Shown here: piece by piece, positions 1 to 5,884 of the stretch
Layout: the number at the start of each line of letters is the position of its first letter
How positions within the stretch are numbered: position 1 is the first letter of the stretch
Origin: an uncultured Bacteroidales bacterium
Lineage (GTDB): Bacteria; Bacteroidota; Bacteroidia; Bacteroidales; Muribaculaceae
Assembly: GCA_947177325.1 (NCBI GenBank)
Contig: CAMWUH010000072.1
Coordinates: 1 to 8,754 of the forward strand
Direction of reading: 5' to 3'
DNA length: 8,754 nt
Notes under the pieces: generated by a model
Told to the model about the DNA's origin: nothing
The model's input: only the letters and a program-made list of their open reading frames with translations
The model's database searches: none
Translations under genes and position numbers: made by a program

Positions 1-249
1 CCAATACACCGTGCTATAATCCCTGTCATCGGGATTTTTTCGTTGAAGCAACGCCCATGAGAACCCGCTGTCGACAAACAGTAATGCAACCGACTGAAAC
101 ACCAGCAACGCCCCAACCAAGCCGAAATCAGAAGGCGACAATTCGCGGGCAAGCACTATGCCCGTGATGGCATAGAGCACCTGAGTCGACACGCGGTCGG
201 CTATATTCCACTTCAGCGAGCGGGCGGTCAATGTCTTTAACGAAGCCAT
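1..249 (-). CDS. Polysaccharide/lipid-linked oligosaccharide flippase, N-terminal part (cut by window edge)
   Basis: The reading frame is open from an ATG at 249-247 to the left edge, giving 83 codons, so the C-terminal four-fifths or so is outside the window. The visible part starts with a short amphipathic N-terminus (MASLKTLTARSLKWN). Then come a first membrane segment (about residues 22-34), the motif LSPSDFGLVGALLVF, a second hydrophobic stretch with LLFVDSGFSWALLQRK, and DDRDYSTVYW. This order (helix, 'SP.DFGLV', 'D.G...AL.Q.K', 'DYST.Y/FW') is characteristic of the WzxC/TuaB-type flippases of the MOP superfamily (Polysacc_synt_3). These move undecaprenyl-linked sugars across the inner membrane for O-antigen, capsule or exopolysaccharide. 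The start is supported by an in-frame TAA at 264-262, leaving no earlier ATG. It lies 49 bp beyond the DUF2807 stop on the same strand and may be co-transcribed or open a surface-polysaccharide locus to the left. Family confidence is good; the substrate cannot be told. Confidence 0.8.
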   Translation of the reverse strand, partial: MASLKTLTARSLKWNIADRVSTQVLYAITGIVLARELSPSDFGLVGALLVFQSVALLFVDSGFSWALLQRKNPDDRDYSTVYW

Positions 250-298
250 CTGATTGCCGGGTTAGCCAATTTATCGATTTCGACCTTGTGTGGCGCGA

Positions 299-1009
299 CT
301 ACATAGCCTCGTGCTTATGGCCGAGCGAGCGGTCTTTGATTACGTGAGGCTCCTGACGATACAGCACCTTCCCTCTGCCAAGGCCTTGAATTGACAGCAC
401 TTCCGACGGGCAGCAGCCAATGGTGCCGGTGCCGGTCAGCGAAGTGTAGACCTCCACAGCCCTGAGGCGATCGGCATTGATTGTTCCGGTGCCGATTATC
501 GACAGTTTTCCTTTGGTGCATGCGCCGTCAATCGACAATTGACCGTTGCCCGAGGCTATCTTACCGTTAACTTCGGTGGCCTGAACGTCGCGCACCGACA
601 GAGCCCCGTTGCCTATCAGCACGGCAGCAAATTTTTCAACCTCCGGATTATTGTTGACTGTCACGAGAGAGTCGCCTGAATTCACTATTTTATTGAGCTG
701 CTTTGAATAAGCCTTCACAACCGGAAATTCCATCCCTTCAGAGCAATCGGCGCAGCATTGTATGTCAACTTTCCCCTTGCCGTTGTCTCTGATGTAAAGA
801 CGCGAAGCCAAGTCGGGCGTGGCTTCAAACACTATATAACCGGCCGAGTCAGCGCAAGCGTAGTAGTCAACTTTGATTGAGTTGTCAACTTCAAGATGCT
901 TGAAATCATTAACCTTGATTTCATAGCGTTTGGCATTTTGGGCCGCTGCCGGAGTCGCTGCCCAAGCTGTTGCAGCGATAATAAGTGATAAGATAATATA
1001 TGAGTGCAT
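299..1009 (-). CDS. Exported DUF2807 (head GIN domain) protein
   Basis: This 236-residue protein has a typical signal peptide: a hydrophobic core at about residues 4-18, then TPAAAQ, with probable signal peptidase I cleavage near residues 23-25. It should therefore be periplasmic or outer-membrane associated; no lipobox is seen. The mature part fits DUF2807 (PF10988, 'putative auto-transporter adhesin, head GIN domain'). It opens with a FKHLEVDNSIKVDY strand, followed by short beta-helix-like turns with repeated G-[NT]-G motifs (IGNGALSV, SGNGQLSI, IGTGTI, LTGTGTIG, QGLGRGKVLYR) and a closing P-x-V-I-K segment. The family is common in Bacteroidota and its function is not established, so 'adhesin' should not be taken literally. 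Seven cysteines in the mature part (including CCADC and GCCPS) are unusual for the fold. The gene lies 32 bp after the dusB stop and 49 bp before the flippase start on the same strand. Its leader contains CATTATAA twice, 9 bp apart. Confidence 0.87.
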   Translation of the reverse strand: MHSYIILSLIIAATAWAATPAAAQNAKRYEIKVNDFKHLEVDNSIKVDYYACADSAGYIVFEATPDLASRLYIRDNGKGKVDIQCCADCSEGMEFPVVKAYSKQLNKIVNSGDSLVTVNNNPEVEKFAAVLIGNGALSVRDVQATEVNGKIASGNGQLSIDGACTKGKLSIIGTGTINADRLRAVEVYTSLTGTGTIGCCPSEVLSIQGLGRGKVLYRQEPHVIKDRSLGHKHEAM

Positions 1010-1041
1010 TATGTGGTGTTATAATGTTTATAATGAAGTCG

Positions 1042-2028
1042 TTAATTTATGGCAGTGAGCATTTGCTCCACTCTGTCGAGAATTTCAGCCAATGATTCGG
1101 GTGTGTCGGCTTGGAGCATGGCGATGCGCGTGGGTCGGAAATCGGGAATACCTTTAAACAGTGGTGAGGCTGCAAGGTGCCGACGTATGTGCAATATGCC
1201 CCGATAAGGGTCAATGCGGTCAATGCTCTCTGAAATCTGCCGACGCAAAATTGCAAATTTTTCACTCAGCGTCAACGGCTCATCTGCCTGCCCGTTGACA
1301 GCTTGTTTCACTTCGCGAAACACCCACGGCGCTCCTATCGAAGCTCGCCCTATCATTATGCCGTCAACTCCTGATTGCTCAAAAGCCCTTAAGGCGTCAG
1401 CTCCCGAACTGATATCGCCATTGCCTATCAATGGAATTTTTAGCCTTGGATTAGCTTTAACCTTGGCTATCATATCCCAGTCGGCCTGTCCGGTATAGAG
1501 TTGTGCACGTGTGCGTCCATGAACGGTAAGCGCTTCAATGCCACAGTCTTGCAGCTGCTCGGCCAAGTCAACGATTATGCGGGAGTCGTGGTCCCATCCC
1601 AAGCGGGTTTTGGCTGTGACGGGCAATTTCACGGCATCGACCACGCGGCGCGTGATTTCAAGCATTTTGGGTATGTCGCGCAGCATGCCGGCTCCCGCTC
1701 CTTTCCCGGCAACCTTTTTTACGGGGCACCCGAAATTGAGGTCAATCACATCAGGCCCGACCTCCTCCACAATCCTGGCTGCTTCAACCATGGCGTCGGG
1801 GTCGCGGCCATAGATTTGAATGGCTGCCGGTCGCTCTCCGGGGTTGTTTTCAAGCTTGCGGGTTGTGGAGGCGATGTTTCTTACCAATGCTTCGGCCGAA
1901 ACAAATTCGGTAGTAACCATGTCGGCCCCGAGTTCACGACAGATAAGCCGGAACGACGCATCTGTCACATCCTCCATCGGGGCGAGCACCACCGGGCGCT
2001 CCCCTAAGTCGATATCTCTGATTTTCAT
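1042..2028 (-). CDS. dusB: tRNA-dihydrouridine synthase, DusB type
   Basis: This 328-residue cytosolic flavoenzyme reduces specific uridines in the tRNA D-loop to dihydrouridine using NAD(P)H and FMN. The FMN-binding TIM barrel opens with VLAPMEDVTDASFR (residues 14-27). The catalytic motif NFGCPVKKV puts the proton-donating cysteine at 101. TAKTRLGWD (138-146), TVHGRT (168-173), GNGDI (202-206) and the phosphate-binding DGIMIGRASIGAPW (222-235) follow in the normal order. A C-terminal helical tRNA-binding region (about 250-328) carries R.ILHIRRHLAASPLFKGIP. Length matches DusB/NifR3 proteins (E. coli DusB is 321 residues), and the GAPW ending and tail fit DusB better than DusA or DusC. In E. 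coli DusB modifies U17; that position is inferred here. The start codon overlaps the helicase stop as ATGA (2028-2025), so translation may be coupled. Confidence 0.93.
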   Translation of the reverse strand: MKIRDIDLGERPVVLAPMEDVTDASFRLICRELGADMVTTEFVSAEALVRNIASTTRKLENNPGERPAAIQIYGRDPDAMVEAARIVEEVGPDVIDLNFGCPVKKVAGKGAGAGMLRDIPKMLEITRRVVDAVKLPVTAKTRLGWDHDSRIIVDLAEQLQDCGIEALTVHGRTRAQLYTGQADWDMIAKVKANPRLKIPLIGNGDISSGADALRAFEQSGVDGIMIGRASIGAPWVFREVKQAVNGQADEPLTLSEKFAILRRQISESIDRIDPYRGILHIRRHLAASPLFKGIPDFRPTRIAMLQADTPESLAEILDRVEQMLTAIN

Positions 2029-3380
2029 TGTTTCTGACTTGATTGGGTTGAACGATTGGTTCTCCTATTATGGTGATTGTTGCCGTTGTACCCGGCCTGT
2101 GCATGGTTATCTTTATTGGCTGAGGCATTGGCGTTGCCACGACGTTTCTGATTGCCGCTTCCACGACGCCCGCCTCGCCGGTTATCTCCGGGGCGCTCGC
2201 CATGTGGGCGGTGATTGCGTGGTTGCTCCTCGTTGGCCGGAGCCATCGATGCCAATTCCTCGGGCAACTGACACCGCTTGATTTCATAGCCTAAGAATTG
2301 CTCGATGCGTCGCAGCGGTTGGCGGTCGCGCTCGCCGACGATTGTAACAGCAATGCCGTCGCGGTCAGCGCGTGCGGTGCGCCCTATGCGGTGCACATAA
2401 TCTTCCACCTCGCGCGGCACATCATAGTTAACCACCATCGCAATGTCGTCAATGTCGATGCCGCGAGCCAATATATCGGTGGCCACGATTACATCGATTT
2501 TACCTGCGCGGAAACCGAGGAGTGCCTCCTCACGCTGATTCTGGTCGAGGTCGGAGTGCATCTCCGCAGCTTTGATTCCACGACGACGCAACTCGCGCGT
2601 AAGGTCTTTTACAGCCATTTTCGAGGCGGCGAACACTATTACCCGCTTCGAGCAGTGATTACGGAGAATGTGGAGCAGCAATGCCGGCTTTACTCCTTGC
2701 CGACAGAGGTAAACGTTTTGGTCGATCTTGTCGGTAGGGCGCGAAACGGCTATATCCACGCGGCGCGGGTTGCGCAGTATCTCCTTGGCTAATTTGCGGG
2801 TTTTAGCCGGCATTGTGGCAGAGAACATCAGCGTCTGGCGGTCAGTCGGCAGTTGGCGGGCTATGCGCATGATGTCGTCATAGAAGCCCATGTCGAGCAT
2901 GCGGTCAGCCTCATCAAGTATAAAAAACGACACTTGCGAAAGGTCGACGTAGCCCATTTTTATGTGGTCGAGCAGTCGGCCGGGGGTAGCGATTACAATA
3001 TCGACCCCTTTGCGCAATCCGCGTTGCTGACGCCCGAAGTCCTCGCCTCCCGTACCACCGTAGACAGGCAGCGACTCCACAGGCACATGATAGGCAAATC
3101 CCTCCATCTGGCGGTCAATTTGCTGAGCCAGCTCGCGTGTGGGCGACATGACTATGCAGTTGATTGCATCAGTGGGGTAGCCGTCGTTGTAGATCATATC
3201 GATTACCGGGAGAAGAAACGCTGCGGTTTTGCCCGTGCCGGTCTGGGCGCAGGCAATCAGGTCGTGCCCTTCGAGAATGACCGGAATGGTTTGTTCCTGG
3301 ATTGGGGTGCACTCTTTGAAGTTCATTTCCGAGAGTGCCATAAGTATGTTGTCGCTAAGGTCGAGTTGGTCGAATGTCAT
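2025..3380 (-). CDS. rhlE: DEAD-box ATP-dependent RNA helicase, RhlE-like
   Basis: This 451-residue protein has all helicase motifs in order: Q motif FKECTPIQEQTIP (21-33), Walker A AQTGTGKT (45-52), PTRELAQQ (80-87), GG (108-109), TPGRL (132-136), DEAD (156-159), SAT (187-189), VIVFAASK (247-254), ATDILARGIDI (300-310) and HRIGRTAR (330-337). Both RecA-like domains are therefore complete and ATPase and unwinding activity is expected. Length and motif wording match the RhlE subfamily (E. coli RhlE is about 450 residues), which acts in ribosome assembly and RNA turnover. From about residue 381 the protein becomes a disordered tail rich in Arg, Gly, Asn and His (for example RRGGRRGSGNQKRRGN), as in other bacterial DEAD-box proteins that use basic tails to hold RNA. 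The ATG at 3380 lies 34 bp after the TPR gene; the leader is A/T-rich with no clear Shine-Dalgarno and holds a small CTTTG-TTAG-CAAAG hairpin (3386-3399). Subfamily assignment is somewhat less certain than the helicase call. Confidence 0.93.
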   Translation of the reverse strand: MTFDQLDLSDNILMALSEMNFKECTPIQEQTIPVILEGHDLIACAQTGTGKTAAFLLPVIDMIYNDGYPTDAINCIVMSPTRELAQQIDRQMEGFAYHVPVESLPVYGGTGGEDFGRQQRGLRKGVDIVIATPGRLLDHIKMGYVDLSQVSFFILDEADRMLDMGFYDDIMRIARQLPTDRQTLMFSATMPAKTRKLAKEILRNPRRVDIAVSRPTDKIDQNVYLCRQGVKPALLLHILRNHCSKRVIVFAASKMAVKDLTRELRRRGIKAAEMHSDLDQNQREEALLGFRAGKIDVIVATDILARGIDIDDIAMVVNYDVPREVEDYVHRIGRTARADRDGIAVTIVGERDRQPLRRIEQFLGYEIKRCQLPEELASMAPANEEQPRNHRPHGERPGDNRRGGRRGSGNQKRRGNANASANKDNHAQAGYNGNNHHNRRTNRSTQSSQKQ

Positions 3381-3414
3381 ATATTCTTTGTTAGCAAAGG
3401 TTGGTCAGTTACAG

Positions 3415-5490
3415 TTAACGGCTCATGCGCTTGAGCAGATTGTAGGAGGGCACGATGCCTAATTCGCCGGCACGCGAAAGGTCGTTTGTTCCTTTGGCTT
3501 TGTTGCCTAATCGGAAGTAGACGTAGCCTCGGTTATAGTAAGCCTCGCCAAAGTCGGCTTTTAGCTCGATTGCCCGGTTGAAAGCGCTCAGAGCCGAGGT
3601 TAGATCTTCAGTTTCGAGATAGAGATTGCCGAGGTTAAACAATGCTATCGGCGAATTGGGATTGATGGCGAGCATCTTTTCGTAGTCGTCGATGATTGAT
3701 GAGAGAATGGCGCGTCGAGGCAGTTCGGCAGGCGCCGTGCCCGTTTGCATCAGCCGGTGATTGGCAACGGCGTGCATGAAATATGCGAGCCCGAAATCGT
3801 CGGCCATCCCCGAGGCGGAGGCAAAGTCGGCTGCGGCTTGCTCATAGTCGTGGAGCGTGAAATGCTCCATGCCTCGCGCGAAATAGTCTAAGGCCACGGC
3901 TTCGCCCGCTGCTATCCGGCCGGTCAACTGCTGAATGCGGTTGAAGTGCTGCGCCAGTGTTTTCTCATCGTCAGGCGTAGGCTCATTGTTGGTGACCCTC
4001 AGCATCATTTGCAGTCGATTGGTAGCGTTGACGCGGTCAGCCTCGGTCATATAGTAGGTAGTAGGGGAGAGCTCCGTCGGAGCGGAGTAGTAGGCCACAG
4101 TGAAGTCAGGCTCGGTCACTATGCTTACGTCGCGGTCCTGCACCTTTCCGCGAATCGATTTGTTGTTATACTCGCGGTCGTCGGTCAGCTCGGTTTCAGT
4201 GGTGAGCAGGGTTGTAAACCGTCGGGCGAAGGTCAGGTCCTCAGCCGGCGAGTCGTTTTCCGAATCTACCCCTTGGGTAATACCCTGACCGGCGGCCTCC
4301 TGCCCGGCAGCCTGGGCGGCCTGTTGTTTTAGTTTGTCGAAGTTGCGATGCTCATTGCGCGCCATAGCCATAGCGCGGTCATAATCGGCCATAGCTTCGC
4401 GCCGGCGTCCCATAATGTCGAGCAGCCCCGAGCGCTCAAACATCAGCCCGGAGATTTCGGGCGAAAGGGCTATGACACGGTCAAGGTCGGCCAGAGCATT
4501 CCGATAATCATGTTTCTCCCGGTAGAGGCGACCGCGGTTGTAGAGCGCACCTACATTGTCGGGCTCTATCGCCAACACCTGCGTGAAGTCGTCGACCGCA
4601 CGGTCGTTGTCGCTCACCTCGGCGCGGAGCAAGCCGCGGTTAAACAACGCGGTAGTGTTGGTGGGGTCGAGCGTAACGGCATAGTCGAAGTCGGCCATCG
4701 CCCCAAACCAGTCGTTCAGATTGTAGCGAATGAAAGCTCTGTTGATGAAAAAGCCTGAGATGCGGGGTTGCAGCTTGATGGCATGGTCCATGTCGGTCAA
4801 CGCGCTCTGAAAGTCGGGCTGCGACGAGCGCATTGCAATGTCGGCACGCAGCAGATAAGGGTTGGGCGCATTAGGATTGAGCTCTATCGACTTGTTAAGG
4901 TCGGCGAGAGCGGCAACGGTGTCTTTCAGCGACAGCTCCACCTTTGCTCGGCCCGTGTAGGCATTATCCATGCCCGGATGAGCTTCGATAAGTCGATTGA
5001 GAGTTGCGAGGGCAGCTTCATGGTCGCCGGTTTCATCCTGAGCGAGCGATTTGTTAAACAATATGCCGCGGTTATCAGGCAGCTGCGACAGCGCCACGTC
5101 GTAGTCAGCTATCGCCTCGGCATTGCGCCCCAGGTTTTGGCGGGCCACACCTCTGACCTCGTAGGCATCGCTCAGATAGGGATTGCGGTTGATCGCCTCG
5201 GTTGCGTCGGCTTCGGCTCCGCGATAATCGTCGAGATTGAGCTTGGCTACGGCGCGATAGAAATAGGGCTTTGCCAGATAGGGCTTCGCTTCGATAGCGC
5301 GGTTGAAATACTGGATTGACAGCATAAAGTCGTCGAAATAGAGGGCGTTGATGCCGACGCGCATCACCTGGTCAGCATTGATTTGGGCGCGACACATCGA
5401 GCCTCCGCCCGCTATGAGCAGTGCCGCCAGCGCCACTATGCGCATCCAAAGGCCTGCGCCTCCGGCTCCCTTTTCTGTTTCTTTAAGCAT
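3415..5490 (-). CDS. Large secreted/periplasmic TPR-repeat protein
   Basis: This 691-residue protein consists mainly of tetratricopeptide repeats, helical hairpins used for protein-protein contact. An N-terminal array of about ten repeats spans roughly residues 42-377 (examples: FNRAIEAKPYLAKPYFYRA, TALFNRGLLRAEV, NALADLDRVIALSPE). A non-TPR stretch of about 150 residues follows (380-530), starting with a Q/A/G-rich linker (KQQAAQAAGQEAAGQG). A second, shorter set of repeats (about 532-678) ends in AGELGIVPSYNLLKRM. A hydrophobic signal segment at about 18-28 ending in CRAQ suggests export with cleavage near residue 35; the cysteine is not in a good lipobox. The start is uncertain: ATG at 5490 has an A-rich context, whereas the internal Met16 (ATG at 5445-5443) gives a more standard signal peptide. 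Similar uncharacterised proteins are widespread in Bacteroidales; a scaffold role in the envelope is inference. It is the first gene of the minus-strand cluster. Confidence 0.85.
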   Translation of the reverse strand: MLKETEKGAGGAGLWMRIVALAALLIAGGGSMCRAQINADQVMRVGINALYFDDFMLSIQYFNRAIEAKPYLAKPYFYRAVAKLNLDDYRGAEADATEAINRNPYLSDAYEVRGVARQNLGRNAEAIADYDVALSQLPDNRGILFNKSLAQDETGDHEAALATLNRLIEAHPGMDNAYTGRAKVELSLKDTVAALADLNKSIELNPNAPNPYLLRADIAMRSSQPDFQSALTDMDHAIKLQPRISGFFINRAFIRYNLNDWFGAMADFDYAVTLDPTNTTALFNRGLLRAEVSDNDRAVDDFTQVLAIEPDNVGALYNRGRLYREKHDYRNALADLDRVIALSPEISGLMFERSGLLDIMGRRREAMADYDRAMAMARNEHRNFDKLKQQAAQAAGQEAAGQGITQGVDSENDSPAEDLTFARRFTTLLTTETELTDDREYNNKSIRGKVQDRDVSIVTEPDFTVAYYSAPTELSPTTYYMTEADRVNATNRLQMMLRVTNNEPTPDDEKTLAQHFNRIQQLTGRIAAGEAVALDYFARGMEHFTLHDYEQAAADFASASGMADDFGLAYFMHAVANHRLMQTGTAPAELPRRAILSSIIDDYEKMLAINPNSPIALFNLGNLYLETEDLTSALSAFNRAIELKADFGEAYYNRGYVYFRLGNKAKGTNDLSRAGELGIVPSYNLLKRMSR

Positions 5491-5509
5491 TATGCGTGAA
5501 TTATCTCAA

Positions 5510-5517
5510 CAAAATTA
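5510..5517 (-). promoter_or_regulatory. Candidate Bacteroidota -7 box (TAATTTTG) for the TPR gene cluster
   Basis: On the minus strand 5517-5510 reads TAATTTTG, an exact match to the Bacteroidota sigma-ABfr -7 consensus TAnnTTTG. Transcription would start about 12 nt before the ATG at 5490. The nearest -33-like TTG on that strand (in 5546-5544) is 26 bp away, longer than the usual 19-21 bp, so the promoter is incomplete by consensus. Position at the head of the gene cluster supports the call; an AT-rich region can produce this match by chance. Confidence 0.45.
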
Positions 5518-5548
5518 GCAATTTTTTTCGGTTTTTTCCCTCGCAAGC

Positions 5549-5581
5549 TTGACTATTCTTGAGCTTTTTTTGTTAAATTTG
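5549..5581 (+). promoter_or_regulatory. Candidate promoter of the DUF4492-cydAB operon
   Basis: TAAATTTG at 5574-5581 exactly matches the Bacteroidota -7 consensus TAnnTTTG. A TTG at 5549-5551 lies 22 bp upstream as a possible -33 element, slightly beyond the typical 19-21 bp. Transcription would begin near 5588, leaving a leader of about 18 nt before the ATG at 5606. The upstream part holds a direct repeat CTTGA (5548-5552 and 5558-5562), spaced 10 bp and so on one face of the helix, and the palindrome CAAGCTTG (5544-5551). Either could bind a regulator, but no named operator is recognised. The boxes are seen; their function is inferred. Confidence 0.55.
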
Positions 5582-5605
5582 CGAAAACACCTCTTATCTT
5601 TTACC

Positions 5606-5827
5606 ATGACCATTATAAAACGCATTTATGATTTCTACCACGACGGCTTTGCGTCAATGACCGTAGGCCGCTCTCTGTGGCTTATAATCCTGATAAAATT
5701 AGCAATTATCTTTCTGGTGCTGAAGATATTCTTTTTCCCCGATTTCCTCAGCAGCAAAAGTCGGGAAACCGGTGCCTCCGAAGCTTCGCTCGTCAAATCC
5801 GAGCTCCTCAACCGCTCCACCCGCTGA
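5606..5827 (+). CDS. DUF4492 single-span membrane protein upstream of cydAB
   Basis: This 73-residue protein begins MTIIKRIYDFYHDGF, then S-M-T-x-G-R-S-L-W, one hydrophobic helix at about residues 24-45 that contains Lys31 and Lys40, an FFFPDFL exit, and a polar tail ending KSELLNRSTR. This arrangement (IK/RIxDFYxDGFxSMTxGxxLW, KL, FFFPxFL) is that of DUF4492 (PF14899), a small family typically encoded directly upstream of cydA in Bacteroidota. The frame stays open back to a TTG at 5549, but that codon lies in the promoter, so ATG 5606 is chosen. The function is not established. Its position, size and membrane span suggest a small accessory or assembly subunit of cytochrome bd, comparable in role but not in sequence to CydX; this is inference. 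It lies 57 bp before cydA and is probably co-transcribed. Confidence 0.88.
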   Translation: MTIIKRIYDFYHDGFASMTVGRSLWLIILIKLAIIFLVLKIFFFPDFLSSKSRETGASEASLVKSELLNRSTR

Positions 5828-5840
5828 AATCTTTAATCTC

Positions 5841-5877
5841 CTTGATAACTCTAATAATCCAATAATCCCTTAAATCC
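5841..5877 (+). repeat. Degenerate 8-9 bp units in the cydA leader
   Basis: The 57-bp gap between the DUF4492 gene and cydA contains consecutive similar words: TTGATAAC, TCTAATAAT, CCAATAAT, CCTTAAATC. ATAA cores sit at 5845, 5854 and 5862, 8-9 bp apart. The wording resembles the units in the hairpin after cydB (TCCGATAAT, CCTGATAAG). It may be a decayed tandem repeat or simply AT-rich leader. No Shine-Dalgarno-like sequence precedes cydA, as is usual in Bacteroidota. Confidence 0.35.
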
Positions 5878-5884
5878 ATCTTTC

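Noticed and set aside
1501..2007. Long plus-strand open frames inside dusB, rhlE and the TPR gene (for example 1501-2007, 2853-3434, 4768-5319)
   Set aside because: They are antisense shadows of clearly recognised minus-strand genes; their translations show no domain pattern and no start context.
3386..3399. CTTTG-TTAG-CAAAG hairpin just before the rhlE-like start
   Set aside because: A 5-bp stem with 4-nt loop is too weak to call a regulatory element or terminator without conservation data.
5545..5571. AAGCT...AGCTT followed by T7, resembling an intrinsic terminator on the plus strand
   Set aside because: The stem is only 5 bp of A/T-rich pairs with an 11-nt loop, and no plus-strand gene lies upstream to terminate. 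The bases are better explained as promoter elements.
5549..5605. N-terminal extension of the DUF4492 protein from a TTG at 5549
   Set aside because: The TTG and following codons overlap the promoter boxes, and the family N-terminus begins at the ATG at 5606.
5511..5707. The 13-mer AAAATTAGCAATT occurs at 5511-5523 and 5695-5707
   Set aside because: The second copy is ordinary coding sequence in the DUF4492 helix and the word is AT-rich; two copies 184 bp apart with no third copy are likely coincidence.
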